Positions 42,608-55,900 of a stretch of DNA of 64,000 bases are shown piece after piece; within the stretch, counting starts at the first letter, position 1, and each line of letters starts with the position of its first letter. The stretch is from Chinchilla lanigera (Eukaryota; Chordata; Mammalia; Rodentia; Chinchillidae). The position numbers and the translations under genes were made by a program. The DNA lies in contig NW_004955405.1 of NCBI RefSeq assembly GCF_000276665.1, forward strand, positions 9,910,245-9,974,244. The letters run 5' to 3'. A model generated the notes under the pieces. It had not been told where the DNA came from. It ran no database searches and was given only the letters and a program-made list of their open reading frames with translations.

Positions 42608-43567
42608 TAAATGTTCTCTAGTCTTGAAAAGGGCTTTCCCCTTGGAAAGGGTCCAGTGACCATGTGGATGAATAATGAGCTTATTATTAGTATCAAGGAG
42701 GCTGCCTCTTTCAGAAAGTTTTGTTCTAGAGAAATGAAGGCGAGAAGAGACTAGCTGTCTTCTGAACCCATCTATAACTGTCTTCTGGATGGCAGCTGAT
42801 TTCCAAGGACATGGTCAACAGCGGCAATAAACACTTGATTCACCCATCTTGGCGCACAGCCTGTAACAGGGCGTAATGACGGACTGTGGGAAAGCCTCGC
42901 TCACCAGGCAGACCTCGGCCAGCAAAAACTCAGCCAGCAGAACCGTGATGCAGGCCTTTTGGGGCAACATCTCGGCCTTTGCTGATCCAAGGGCCTAAAT
43001 GCGGCTGCCTCGTGGACTCTGTGTCTCTACAACTGATCCTGCCTTCTTCTGAGTGTTAAAGGATCTTAAAGTCTCCGTGTAACACTATCTCCGTTTCTCA
43101 TTCAGTAAGAGCTCCTCATGCATCAGGCTTTGCTCGTCAGCTTAGTGTCAGTCTGATAAAAGAAATGGCTTATTTTTAGTGGGCTTTTGCATAGATGTAC
43201 GCAGCTAGGTCATGGAAGGGAGAAAGTTATCGGGCCTGGGGCAGCAAGAGGGGGCTGTTTTCAGTGAGGAGGAGCCAGAGCTTTATGACGCTAAGGCTTG
43301 TTTTTCTTCCATTAACACCACTTGGTTTCATCTTTCTCAGAGGCTATTTTATTTCCTATCAGTGTATGTGATTTACATGAAATAGGTGGAACCTATAAAC
43401 TGGTCACTTAGGGTCATTTAGTAAGACATGTTTGGGGGAAACCATCACATTTTATGGGGAAAAATAGAACATTGCCAAGGCAATACAACAAAATATGCAA
43501 GTAAATACCATGACATAGGGATGTGGAAGATTCCTTATCCAAAACTTCAAAAGTGTAGGTAGTAATT
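42608..43567. other. No gene recognised
   Basis: Unique sequence without an ORF of note. Confidence 0.35.
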
Positions 43568-43695
43568 TTTTTTGTTGATGTTCTTCTGAGACAGAGTCCT
43601 GCTATATAGTCCAAGTTGGCTTCAAACTCACAGCAATACTCCTGCCTCAGCCTCTTGAGTGCTGGAATTACAGCGTGCACCACTATGCCTGGCCA
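43568..43695 (-). repeat. B1 SINE lacking part of the body
   Basis: TTCTGAGACAGAGTCCTGCT to CACCACTATGCCTGGCC; it has one GGCTT block where two are usual. Confidence 0.82.
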
Positions 43696-44754
43696 CAAGG
43701 TAATAAACTGCTGAACTTGATTACATAAAATTAAGGAGGTTTATGCAATAAACGGTATCTCAGACACTCAATAGACTCACAAAAGATTAGAAAAGACCAT
43801 TGCAATGTCTAAAACCAGCAGAATGCTTAGCAGTTCCTGGCCCTTGCCCACCAGAGGCCACTAACACCCCAGTGTGACAACTAAAAATGTTTCCAGACAT
43901 CACCAAATGGGTCCAGCATGCAAAATCATGTCCTGTTGGGCACTGGCCCAGAAACAGCACCCAGGAAACACGAGAATTTCTGCACAAAAATCTATTCTAG
44001 AAACGTTCCTATGTGTTTTCAAGATACAAGATACAAAATTTCCTTTGCTGACTCTGCTAGGCAAATGTCTAAAACTAGAAGCCCAGAGAAGATGGCTTCA
44101 GGTAACCATGTGGCCAAATGTACCTGTGGCAAAAGGAGTATTTGGGCTTATTTTCTGAATTAATTTAAAAACAGAACAAAGCCAACACTTCATCCCTCCC
44201 GTGTAAGCTAGTTGAGTATTTGGGTAAATGTGGTATTCAGGTCCCTGTTTTGTAGAGAATTTGTTTTGTTGTCTATTTGCCATGGTCAGGGAGTCTCTGA
44301 CTGCGGAGGTGCTTAAGGGAGAGTTGAGAGCTGAGTGAGTGGTTGTTGGTTTTGTGTCTCCCAAGCTTTGTGTAGGTGTTGCAATCCTTCTTCTGGGTCT
44401 TGTAAGATTTACAGTTAGGGAACAATTCTGTGTTCATGAACTGGGCCTTTCAACTCAATGGCCATATCAGTGGAAAAGACTGTCATAAAAACGAGGGGTC
44501 AAAGAACTGAGCAAAACAAACACGGGCAAAAGGGTTGGGGAGCTACCTGCTAATTCCGATAAGACAAAATGAGAAACTCTTTGGTTATTTCTTTCAACAG
44601 CACAGATCATTAGAAAACGTTTGTTGTTGATCATGTGTGATTCTGACAAGAGAAGGGCAGTTCTAACTTGCTCTTGCTTAGGAGCTTTACATTTGTAAGT
44701 ATTTCTAATTAGCTGATATAGGACCAAGTTTAGGGATATTAAATGCCCTGGGGT
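43696..44754. other. No gene recognised
   Basis: Unique sequence. The phrase CCACCAGAGGCCA at 43850-43862 is a near but imperfect CTCF-like match. Confidence 0.35.
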
Positions 44755-44842
44755 TCCCTTTATTTTTTTGGTATCGAGAATCGAACTCATGACCTTGCGC
44801 TTGCCAGGCAGGCCCTTGTGCCGCTGACCTATATCCCCGGCT
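44755..44842 (-). repeat. ID SINE with target duplication
   Basis: GGTATCGAGAATCGAACTCA to CCGCTGACCTATATCCCCGG. GCCCTGGGGT at 44745-44754 and 44843-44852. Confidence 0.92.
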
Positions 44843-45617
44843 GCCCTGGGGTACTCTAACCTTGAACCAAGGGTTCTAAATCTTCTAGATTTATAGTGGA
44901 AAAAACACACAATTAATTTTTTCTGGTTCTACCTTTTAATTGTGGGGATTGATACACACAGTGGGTCAGGGGATTAGTTAATTCACCCATTGCCATGGTG
45001 ATGAGGCCTGGGGTACTGTGGGGAGTAGGAATGATGAAAAATGCCAGAGAGAAGAAAGATATGAAAGTTGTGAAGAAAGAAGGGCAAAGAGAAAGACAAG
45101 AAAAATAAATTGGAGGCTTAATGCTAAGAATGTTAGAAGAAAAGCTTTGTGAATGAAAGTGGTTAGAATCCCAGGGCACAAGGGGCCCAGATGAACAAAC
45201 TACCACAGGGAGAGGAGAAGTTCATGGTGAATCCACAGGAGCATCAATCTCATCATGCCTGTTATACGCATGGTGAGGCCTGGGGCCCCGGCCTTTTCAC
45301 ATGCATCCTCTAAAATGCCTCTTGGTGGCCTAGTGAAACGATCCAGAAAAGGCCCATTTTACAGATGGAAATATGAAATCCAGGGGACAGTTCCTTGTTC
45401 AGGTCTCTAAAGCTATCCCAGAGAGAATCCACGTGTCATTTTTTGCAGTACTTATTCCATAACTGCCTCCCTGGGCTTGCCAGCCCCTCAGACAACAGAT
45501 TTCATGGTAATCAGGTTTCTGAGAAACTGTTAAAGACTGAAACAATTTGTTGGGAGAAGAAGTAAGACAGAGAGGAAAAAAACTGAAGAAGGAAGGGTGT
45601 GTGAGTCTTTTCTTTTT
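44843..45617. other. No gene; possible MIR end at 45310-45420
   Basis: CCATTTTACAGATGGAAATATG suggests an old MIR. The rest is unique, with an A/G-rich patch at 45030-45110. Confidence 0.35.
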
Positions 45618-45702
45618 CTTTTATTCTCTTTTGGCTGTGCTGGGGATGGGAGCCAAGACCTCACACATATTACACAAGCACTGAGCTACACTCCCAGGCC
45701 CT
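45618..45702 (-). repeat. Old ID SINE
   Basis: GCTGTGCTGGGGATGGGAGC to ACTGAGCTACACTCCCAGGC; the box B region is decayed. Confidence 0.7.
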
Positions 45703-47164
45703 AAGTGAGTATTTTCTTTACACTAATGGCAAATTTTACATTTCTTTGTTCCATTTAAAATAAGTTTACTGCAGCTTAACAGAACAAGGCTGAAACCAGG
45801 CCTACAGTGGTGGAAGTGATGAGCCAAGAGGTAGATGGAATAATGAAAGAAAAGACGGGGAGAAGAGCTGTCTTCGTTTTAGCGGGAGCCAATCATTGCT
45901 GCATAGCTGGGCAGAAGTTAGTGGCTCTTACATTGCTGAATTTGAACCCCAGCATCAGGCAGAGTTACCCTGGGAGATCAGGGAAAGAAGGCAACAAACA
46001 GGGCATGGCCTCGGCCTGTGCTCTGCCTCGCAGATCACACAATGCAGAGAGAAGCTGAGCCTATTGACTGGCCAAGGCCACACGACCAAGTCGCCAGGCC
46101 ACGGACCATCATCCACGTGGGAGAAAGTTCCAGAGCCCAGGAAAACAGGGCTAGGCAGGCTATGAAAATCAGGCACGTGAGAAGAAATCCTCTTGTTTTT
46201 GCTACTTTGGTCTGTACTGGTAAAAACTCATTTTCGAATGAGTAGAGAATTTCTTCATCTGCACCGAGTAATTGCTGGCTTGAATTTATAGCGAATTTCC
46301 ACCAGATGGGCTCATAGAACAAATCATAATTCAGTTTTCAGTGCAAGGAGCAAATGAGAGGCCATTCTGAATTTTGAAGAAATATGGTAGAAATCGGTTC
46401 TCTGGACAAAGGGGCACAAGGGATGGATGGAAGCAGAAATAAATGAACACGCGCCTATCCTTTCACAAGATGTGTTATTCACTTCCAGATAATTTATCTC
46501 ATTAGATTTAGGAATGCAAATTGATCATATTTCCAAAGTAGCCAAGTCGAAATGTACTTGAATAGGAGCAATAAATAGAGTTGAAGAAAGCGATTGGAGG
46601 GATTTAAGTTGAAACACACTAGAAAATTGCACAAAGAGGTTGGTGACTGGGAGAAGGTTATGGTTCTGGCCTTTTAGAAGCATTCTGTTGGGGCCCTCTC
46701 CTATCATGCACATGTAATCCTTTGGGGATAGTTAGGAACTAACACTACTGACCAACACAGAGAACCATCAGTGGATAGCATTTCTAATATTTCCTTTCAG
46801 TCCTTTGAGAAAAGCCAGTTAAAGTGTCCTTGCTCTCATAGGTCGGGAGGCCCATTGAGATTCAAAGTCTTACGAACATGGACTGATTATGACACTATAT
46901 CTCAGGAGGAGCCAGGTAAGGGACAGGAGGATCCTGCCAACTTTCTGCTGTCATGAAATATGAAGAGGGTACAGCTGTGCCTCAAAGTTGAAGCACCACT
47001 CTCCCCCTGTAAATGCACGAAAGATGTAGGCAGGACTGAGTGAGGTCTCTAAAGCTGGGCATGAGCCTGTGACTTGGGTATGACTTCCTTGGAGTATTCT
47101 CCAGAATCCTGAGAAAACTGCCAGCAGATTCAGGGTCTTACAGATAGTTTGGAGCAGTGGGGAA
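45703..47164. other. No gene recognised
   Basis: Unique sequence. Short ORFs overlap on both strands between 45800 and 46320 without family resemblance. Confidence 0.35.
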
Positions 47165-47525
47165 GATCAGTGGTTAAGAGTGTGGGTTCTTGAGCTAGAT
47201 GAGTCTGGTCATGTGATTTTAGATAAATTCCTTCTTTAAAACTTCCATTTTCTTCATTTTTAAAATGAGATAAAAGGAAGCTGGGTGTGGTGGTGCATAT
47301 CTGTAACCCTAGAACTTGGGAGGCTGAGGCAGGAGGATCATGAATGCAAGGCCAGCCTGGGCTGCATAGTGAGTTCTAGGCCAGCCTGAAGTGAGACCTT
47401 GTCTCAAAAAAGGGGTGGGGGGCAATATTAGTATATGACTGTCATAGGATTCCTATAGGATCAGTGAGATCATCTTTTATTTTACATGCTGCTGCCTGGA
47501 ACATTGTGAGCACTCAATGAATGAT
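47165..47525 (+). repeat. MIR split by a B1 SINE
   Basis: CAGTGGTTAAGAGTGTGGGT to TTTTTAAAATGAGATAAAAG is the MIR 5' half; the 3' half resumes after the B1 with CTGGAACATTGTGAGCACTC. The B1 (47279-47412) starts AGCTGGGTGTGGTGGTGCAT. Confidence 0.8.
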
Positions 47526-48490
47526 CGCTACAAGGGTTATTTTATTTCTTAAGCCATATATAGCCAAGTTTCATCAGAGGGCAAATAGAGTGGTGCTTAT
47601 AAAGAAAGGCCTTATAGACTTAGGAGCTCACAATAAATAACCACTCTAAGAGCCCTTGGAAGGAGTTAGTCAAAACCCAGTCCCCATTATGCAGGCCTGG
47701 ACCCTGTCTCTAATAGTCTATTTCATTCCAAGCAACCTGATAGACACAATAGCTGGTCCCATGTTGTGACACAATTGAGATTTCTGTGTAAGAGTTCAAA
47801 ATAAGCCGATTTAAACCATGTTACCCTTTGGTTCCATAGCATTCAGTTGGGCAAGCTTCGTATCCTCTTAGCCTCAGTCTTCTCCAGTGTCCAAGTGCTG
47901 GGGCAGAATCGGAGTGCACCAGCAACGGTTCTGAGAGCGGCAGATACAACTAGCCTGGCCCCCTGGGAGGCTGGGTGTGTGTGAGGTTGTATTTGTTGAC
48001 CTGTTTGGCGACCCTGTGGGATGCTTTGCCAATGCCTCCTATGTGGAACCCCATGGTGAGAAGCAGGCAACAGGCCAGGCCAGGAAACATAACATGGGAG
48101 GTGAGACAGACAGAAGTAACTAGAGACTAAGCCAGACTGCAGAGAAGGAAAGGGAAAAAACAGAGAACAAAGACAGAGGAGAGAAAAATGAACACTTGAA
48201 AGTGAAAGTGAAATTGAAAAGAAATGGAATTCTCTGAGCTGATGAAGCTTAAGAATTGAGAAATGATAATAATAGTTATAAAAGTACAGTGAGATGGTTA
48301 GAAAGCCTTGAAGAATTATAAGTAGAAAAGGGTCTTTGGGGCATTGTGTTATCCATCTTCTATATAATTAAAGAAGAAAGGAAAAAGTAAAATAAAAAAG
48401 GAAGATATAGAGAATCCTTGTGTTTGGGCCTTTGTGTCTAGGGGATTAGGTTATGACCGATGAGGCCCTTTCCATAACTAATCATCTATG
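47526..48490. other. BEST3 downstream region, no other gene seen
   Basis: Purine-rich tracts at 48100-48260 and 48360-48420; no exon or named repeat. Confidence 0.35.
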
Positions 48491-48512
48491 AATTTACACG
48501 TCAGATTTATGA

Positions 48513-48518
48513 TTTATT
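48513..48518 (-). other. BEST3: Candidate BEST3 polyadenylation signal
   Basis: AATAAA on the minus strand about 240 nt past the BEST3 stop, the first such signal found. Longer 3' UTRs are possible. Confidence 0.45.
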
Positions 48519-48758
48519 TATGTAAGATTCCTTATCTGGTTAAGATACTTCGTTGTGGTGTATATAACTTCCATGAAAGCCACATTATTATGGATGATGT
48601 AAATGTATCTGATTTCAAAGTTTTCAAAAAGTTAAGATCATAATGCCCTTTGAATTTTGAAGTGGCTTATACAGTGGGATCATTTTTTTCAAAAAGCTAA
48701 CCAGACTCCAGGGGTGGTCTGGGATTAATGCTGAGCCTTTGGAAAAGTGGAATCTGGG

Positions 48759-49683
48759 CTAGAACCGGGTCCGAGAGCTTTGTGGTGTTCCTTTGGGGGA
48801 TTCCTCCGTTTGTTCATTGTTAAAGTCTATGATATCCGTCTCCTTGGTGTCCAGGTTTTCCATTAAGTACAGTATATCAGGAGAGACCTGAGAGCCAGCC
48901 CCACTGCTGACTACACTGGGCTCTGAGGATGTTTGCGTTTCAAGTAAGAGAGGGAGCCCAGGGCTCACGCGGTCGGGACTTAGATTTCCCGGGGAGGTGT
49001 GGCTGGACTGCTGAAACGCTGGGAGGCTCCACCTTTTCAGGAATCTGTCGTCGTCCGGCCCTTCCTCAAACTTCAACATATTTGTCTCAGTACTGGCTGA
49101 AGCAGTGTGGAGAGTAAGGTTCCTAGGAGGTGTCCCCTCCTCTGAGGGGGACAGGAGTAATCCTCCGGGGTCCTCCTGCTGCTCCGTCCTGCTTGGCTGA
49201 ACCCCAGTAAACTCAAAGCTAGTGATGGAGGTGGTGGAGTCGTGGTGATGGCCATCGGATGAGGGCTCTGGTGCTTCAGCCGCTGTGATCAATACCTCAG
49301 GGACCTGGGGCATTTTGGTGGGGGAGGCCCTCACGCTGGATGGTGGGGTCAGGCTCTGGAGGGTGCTTGTCCTGCTGGTCTCCCTGATTGTGGATAGTTC
49401 TCCCGTGCTGGAGTGCAGTTTGGGGCTGCCCTCCGGGGAACAGGACTGGCTATGGGAGGCTCTGGGGGGGCTTCTGGAGGGCACGTGCAGCAGATCCCGG
49501 GTTGGGCTGATGGAGAAGAGCATGGAGCTGTCGCTGGCCTGCCTCCTGAAGCTCCTCCTGGGGCTGGTGGGGTGCTCGTGGGTACTCAGGAACCTCTTGA
49601 CTCTTCTGATCACGGAGTGCCGATGGCCGTGCTTCTGATAGTCCCACATCCAGTCCTCACCGGGGAAGTTGGACTCAGACAGC
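48759..49683 (-). CDS. BEST3: BEST3 last coding exon (C-terminal cytoplasmic tail)
   Basis: Acceptor TTTCAG precedes 49683; the first base completes the Gly codon split with the exon at 60321. It then encodes 307 residues to TAG at 48759-48761. Segments LSESNFPGEDWMWDYQKHGH, RHSVIRRVKRFLS, LSTIRETSRTSTLQSLTP and LYLMENLDTKETDIIDFN identify bestrophin-3. This tail is cytoplasmic, Ser/Thr/Pro-rich, low in predicted structure and rich in phosphorylatable SP/SPRR sites; in this family it regulates the chloride channel rather than forming the pore. The tail ends with GTPQSSRTRF after EESPK, while the human protein as I recall ends at about EESPK, so a short extension is possible. A longer ORF to 49847 reads into the intron and is not coding. 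Confidence 0.93.
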
Positions 49684-50054
49684 CTGAAACACATAATGAC
49701 AAAAAGACAGGAAGGGCAGCCTCGGGTAGGGGGCCGATTCTGGTGCACAGACTCCAAGTGAAGCGATGAGTTTCGTATTTTTGCTTTACAGATTTTGAAA
49801 GGGAGGTGAGGGGATTTAACTTGAGACACTTTAGTAGTGGTTTTCAAGCTTTTTGGTCTCAGGATCCTTCTAAATTCTTAACAATTATTGTGTACCTCAA
49901 AGGTATCTATTTATTTGGGTTACATCTATTGTTGCTTACTACATTTGTAATGATAACAAGAATTTTAAAACACAAGAATGTTACACACATGTTCCATTAA
50001 CGGTTAAGTGATGAGGTCGTCACATATCTGCTGGCCTCTGGAATATTCTGTTGT
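49684..50054. other. Start of the 10.6-kb last BEST3 intron
   Basis: Intronic sequence between the acceptor at 49684 and the Tigger element; no repeat named. Confidence 0.6.
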
Positions 50055-50695
50055 ACATTCACTCTCTCTTATCTGTGGGACAAACAGTCCATGCCCACAG
50101 TGGATGCCTGAAACCACAGATGATGCCAAGCCATGTGCAGGAAGGCCTTTTCTATCTTAACTGTTGGTCACACACTGACCGTAACTTTTGCAGTTTCAAT
50201 TGTGACAGCAAAACTAGTGTGGTTTTCTTCTCCACAATTTCATGGGTGGAAGATTCACTCTTATGGTAGATCTTCGCAACTCCAGCATTGGAAGTGCTTT
50301 ACAGCTTCCCTTTGACAGATCTGAATTGTCACCATTACTACTGCTGTGCTCTGGGGAAGTTATTAAGTACAACAAAGGTTACTCGAGGACAAGTACTGTG
50401 ATACTGGGACAGTTAATCTGATAACCGAGTTGTCTGCTAAGTGACTAAAGGAGAGATGGTGTACACAGTTCAGATACACTAGACAAAGGGATGCTTCACG
50501 TTATACATAAGATAGAGCATGATGGTTTGAGATTTCATTCACTATTCACAATGGAATGCAATTTAATGGCAACAAATTGCTTGTGTCTGGAAACTTTCAT
50601 TTAATATTTTTGGATTATAAAAGAAAAAAGCTTTGGATTGTGGTTGACTGTGGATAACTGAGACCTTGGAAAGCGAAGCAGTGGCTAAAGCGAAT
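50055..50695 (+). mobile_element. Tigger/pogo-type DNA transposon remnant
   Basis: CTCTCTTATCTGTGGGACAA, GTGGATGCCTGAAACCACAG and, at the far end, TTGACTGTGGATAACTGAGA are typical Tigger terminal phrases. Orientation is not certain. It lies in the intron and codes for nothing. Confidence 0.7.
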
Positions 50696-50755
50696 TTCTG
50701 TGCACTTACAAAAGAATGGGAAGAGGCAACAGCTTCGTGTTAATATGAAAATAAT

Positions 50756-50915
50756 GCCAGGCGTGGTGGCGCACGCCTGTAATCCCAGCACTCAGGAGGC
50801 TGAGGCAGGAGGATCGTTGTGAGTTCAAGACCAGCCTGGGCTACAAAGTGAACTCAAGGCCAGCCTGACCTGCATACTGAGACCCTGTCTCAAAAAAAAA
50901 AAGAAAAAGAAAATA
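50756..50915 (+). repeat. B1 SINE, near consensus
   Basis: GCCAGGCGTGGTGGCGCACG to GAGACCCTGTCTCAAAAA with both duplicated segments. Intronic. Confidence 0.94.
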
Positions 50916-52861
50916 GTTTTGACCTTGAGGAATCTCTAAACGGGTCCTTGAGTACCTAGGTGTCTGCAGTTCATATTTCTGAGGACTTCAGGTCTTCACG
51001 GAGTTTGAAGAACTTCTTAAAGCCTTGCCTTTAAACAGTAAATGCCCGTGTGGCTCTGGGAGCACCAGTAATTTGAGCACCAGTGATTTGAGAATCACTG
51101 ACTTGGAGACTTGAGCATTAGAATATGAATACTGTATAAAATATGTGCTTTTTCTCCTCCATTACAGTTAAAATGAGATCTTGTTTCTCCAGGATCCATA
51201 AGCCCCCTCTCCCCAACAAACGATGGATCCTAGCTAAATTTAAGAGTGCAAATGACAGCTAACGTTCCTTTAATTATCACAACAATCATGTAAGTTAGTA
51301 TTGTTATTACTATTCACACTTTACAGAGAAGGAAATTGAGAGATTGATTAGGCCTAAGTAGCCAGTGAGGGCCAAACTCCAAGTCTGATCCCAGAGCCTT
51401 TGATCTGTATTCCTCTGATGAAAGCCTGCCACACGGGGGTCAGGACATGAGCTATGGCCCAGGTCAGACGAATGAGTTAAACTGAGTCTGTTTCCAGAGC
51501 TGATTCCTGGTGAGCGCCTTGCATTTCTGTCTGTTCAGTGAGTTCAGGAGAGAGAACACATTGTGATCCGGCTCCCTGGTGAGTGAGTCTGATGAATTGG
51601 CTATGGTTAAAAATTTCCTATTGAATTTTAACGTGTAAAAAATAAAATAAATCATCCTACCATATTTAATCTCCTTTAAGGCTGAAATAAAATGAGTAAC
51701 ACACGTAGCCATAAGACTGGCTGGTGGTACAGTCTTGCCTCAGATTGCAGGGTTGTCTCACATTTCTGAGGACTTACGATCTTCATGGGGTTTGAAGAAC
51801 TTCTTAAAGCCTTGCCTTTAAACAATCAATGCCTGTGCCTGCTCTGGGAGCAGCAGTAATCACACATCCCAACCCAGCACGGTACTGATAAACATGGTGA
51901 CAGGATGCTTCGTGCCAGGCACATTTTACGTGACATACAGAGAAGAGGTGGTACAGTACATTGTAGGTGTAACCAGAAAGGGCAAAGAGCTAAAGAAAAC
52001 GTGTTCCCGTGTTTATGAATAAGAGATGGACGACTGAGATGATTCCCTGGCTAAATGTCCCAGGTAGGGGTCCCATTACATCCTCGTGCTGCTATTCTGA
52101 AGCCCCAGCTGTGCCCTTGGCTACCAGATAGCCTTCTGACCCGTCCCCCCGCTGTGCAAAGTGAGCTTCTGTTACATGGACTTGGGAAACGCCGACTCAC
52201 GCTTCAGCGGCCCCGGTGACCCTGCTGGTTGGATTTCATTAGGTCAGGTCTCCAGCCACACTTCACAGGGATCTGTTCAGCGAGCGTGGACTCCAGGGGA
52301 GGGACAGGCAGAGCTGGTCACTAAGATTGCCGCACTGGATGTGCCCTGGGCCTGAGGTTGAGCTGGCAGTCTCTCTTTATAGGACAGGCCTCTGACCTCC
52401 ACTTGGGTTCTTGACTATTTATTTGAATTCCTTAACTACTTCTAAAGCACACAACCTTATAAGAATGGTACAGTCTTCTAGGAAAAAAATGTTTGTATTT
52501 TTACTTCAAAATTTTGTAGCAAAAAAATCCTCCCCTTGTGGTTCAAAAGGAAAACACTTCGCAAAGTATGTGGAGGTGTAGCGGATGCGAACATGCAGTA
52601 TGGTGACAGGAATAAGCCACTGAATCACAGAACAGGAAAAGATGGACATGCTTAGGGAGCAAACTGCGAAAAGATTCACGCTTTCACTAACAGTCTTCTG
52701 ACTGACACTGGGGAGATCCATGAAGGACTAATGCACCTTTTGCTTTGTTGAGACTCATGGGGTTTATCTGCTTATTCACTCAGCAAATTTACTGAACATC
52801 TATCATGAACAAATTGTTGCACTAGGAACATTATTTGTAATTTAAAAGGAACAAGAAGGCA
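50916..52861. other. BEST3 intron; one MIR remnant
   Basis: MIR-like text lies at about 51250-51420 (TTTACAGAGAAGGAAATTGA). The phrase GGTTTGAAGAACTTCTTAAAGCCTTGCCTTTAAAC-like occurs at about 51000 and again at 51788, suggesting a local ~780-bp-apart duplication. No other exon seen. Confidence 0.45.
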
Positions 52862-52968
52862 ATCTATCTATCATCTATCTGTCTATCTATCTGTCATCTA
52901 TCTATCTATCTACCTATCATCTATCTATCTATCATCTATCTAATCATCTATTTATCTATCATCTATCA
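52862..52968. repeat. (ATCT)n microsatellite, imperfect
   Basis: TATC/ATCT units with interspersed CATC, about 107 bp, intronic. Confidence 0.92.
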
Positions 52969-55900
52969 TTAATTTTTTGAGCTGTCTTTGCCACTACAAG
53001 GGAACTGGGCAGGCGGAGAAGGGACAGAACATTTCATGTGGAAGAGGTGACTTGAGCAAACAAGGCAGCAGGAGCTAGAATGCTTGTGAGGAAGGAGAAG
53101 CACTCGAGTTGGCATCAAACATCCAGGACAGTGTCAGGCACAGGCTGCGAAGATATTTTGGAGTGTTATGAAGAGCCTGGTCCCACATAGAAGGATTTGG
53201 ACTGCACTGTACAGGCACTGGGCAGCCATGGCTGGTCTTGGAGAATAGAGGCATAGCCAGGGTTGCCTGGTCTTGCTGGTAGAGCTCAAGCTGGAAATGC
53301 TACATGAAAAATAACACTGATGAATGCTTAGAATAAGAAACATGATTTGAAAACTTTCCCACTTTTAGCCTGAAATTGGGTGACCTGAAGAACATTTTAT
53401 TTTTTACGCATTTCATGATGAAAGGTGTCCTCCAGGTCTTTATTCCATGAAGGAGCAATAGTAGAATGCTTCAGCATGTTGGACTAAATGACCTTTCTTC
53501 TACGGAAAGTGCTTCCATGGAAAACTTCATTGCTAACACACAATGCCCATCGCCTTCTTTCTCTAAAAGTCATGGTTTCCAGTATATCTATGTTCTCACG
53601 ATGAGGAAAATTGTGGTTTAAGAACAAAATGGTCTAAACTTTAGAGCATACAGAATAGAATACATTAAAAAAGGCTTCGTTTCCTAACTGGGTGGCTTTG
53701 CATTTTAGATTCTTTTATGCTTTCTGTTCCTCTTTTTTTTGATTTTTAAAATGTATTCTTAGTGTAATGTTAGGATAATTCTACAGCCCAAAATGTCACT
53801 TGGACAGTTCTAGTAGGAACGCTACATGACCGAACATAAGCACCCTCATTATATTACTGTACATTAGAGATGGTCAGCTGAAATAGTGAGGTTTTATATT
53901 TTAAAAGTCATTTGGACTGAGCTACACAGGTAATTAGAGATAGGAGGACATTCACGGAAAATGCTACACAGCCGTCAGTTTCCCGAGATGGAATTGGAGA
54001 ACTGTTTCTGATGTGGGACAAATGATTCATTTTGAGAGCTTGCTGAGCAGGGACTGCTGCTGCTCAGGCTGACACTAACTAGCTGTGTGACCTTGGGAGA
54101 CTCACATGACCTTTCTGCGACTTAGCACTGCTCCTGGCAAACTAGTGATAATAATACTTCATCTGCTTTCCAGGTTGTTCTGGTGCGTGAAGGGGATAAT
54201 ACAAGCCAAAAAGCTTTGAAGAGTGGACGATCTAACAAGGGCTCTGTCAATGACTGGCAAAGTTTCAGGAGTGGTTTCCAAACCATGATGGACTCCTTGT
54301 AGGGCTGGATGGAATGGTAGTATCTACCTAAAGGTTGCTGCCTTTTCTCCTTTAAGAGTGTCCTTTAGAAATGTGACTGCACCTTGGAGCTGCCACCAAA
54401 CAGTTGAAACTTTATAAAGGATGACTTCGGGTCCATTTACTGCCAAGAGTGGGGTACTGGGGCAACAGAGAGGAATGCAGCAGAAGCTGGGTCATTTGAG
54501 GGAAGGAAGATAGGGCTGACTCAGTGGTGGACTATGGAGTCAGGACTGTCCTGACCTTACCTTGCCTCTCAGTGCTGATATATTTTTCTGTGCCATTGCC
54601 AGAAATTACCAACCCTGTTGTATATACTTATTGCCTAATGTAAGTCATCAATACAGAAATACAGGACACAGGGGATGAGAACGGTTGTGCCAGATGTTGG
54701 GCTGTTTTTGAAAGGGAACAGGAGAGTGGAAGAAGGAGAAAGAAAGGCTATGTCAGCCAGTCAAGCTTATTGCTTATAGCTCAGTCTGGAAGAAAGGAGA
54801 GCCCGAGTTATTCCTCCCCAGCAGATAGATGTCTGGATTAGCATTATTTTTGCCCCTAATGTAAACAAAAAACCAAACCCCTAACATTTCAAAATATTTA
54901 TGAAGCACTACAAAACTATCAACCTCCCTTGCCAAGGACGGACATGTGAGGGAGTGAGCAGCGGAGGTCTCCGGGCTGCAGAGGGTGCGGAACGCTGACC
55001 CCGCCCCTCAACAAGGGAGACGCGGGAGAACAGACGCTGAAGGTGTCGTGGGCTTCCACACTGTAAGGGGCGCAACTGGTATGGAAAGACCTAAATAGCC
55101 CTGATGACTTGAAAGATATTATGCATCTCTTTAAAAGCAAGCTTTTTACCTTTTCACTAGTGTCATTAGGTAAACACAGAGCTTCAAAGAGATTAAAAGA
55201 GAAAACTGAACGCTTGCTTTTCTTTTTCTGTTCCACTTTTGAAGTGATATTTTGACAATTTAAATTCTGATAAATTCAAATAAGAAGAGGTCATTTTAAG
55301 AGAACTGAAATGAGGAACTTACAGAAATGGTATTTAATATGATCACACATCAGATTTACTGGTTAGTTGCTAATGTACTGAGTGTTGGGGGCCTACCTTG
55401 CAGGGAGCCAGTAATTTGCCTGCGAGTCTATCAGGGCGGGGATGTGCAAAGCAGAATGTACTCTTCAAACCCATTAGAGGTGAATGTTGTTATTTTTAAC
55501 CTTCTGCACTGCAGAACTGCTGTCAAAAGTGTAGCCAAGGATTTATAAAATGGGCAAGGTAACCCTCATGCTGAGCTGGGAGGAATGGGGCTGAGAGATA
55601 GGAGAAAATCCAGTGGACAGAAACTGTATCCTCCCAGCCTCACCTCTCCTCCCTTTCTGGACAGTTTTAAGCTAGCAGAGGATCCTGGGAGGTACACTTA
55701 GGCCAGAAAGCTGTGCTTAGAACTGGTGACCTTCCCACCACCTCTCTGTTGCCTGTCATAGTTTAGACCAAGGATTACGGCAAATCTGATTTAAGAAGTG
55801 GACTATCGAGCCTTTAAGGAGGCATATCTGTCTTCATGCTGTCACCTTGGTTATGCTGTGCTGGCCTCCACTGTTTGATGCAAGAAAACCAAAAGCCAAA

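Noticed and set aside
43850..43862. Third CTCF-like motif
   Set aside because: CCACCAGAGGCCA breaks the invariant GGC core.
48929..49769. Plus-strand ORFs opposite the BEST3 last exon
   Set aside because: They are antisense shadows of the real coding frame.
49684..49847. Upstream part of the long ORF over the BEST3 last exon
   Set aside because: It lies before a good TTTCAG acceptor and has no bestrophin similarity; it is intron.
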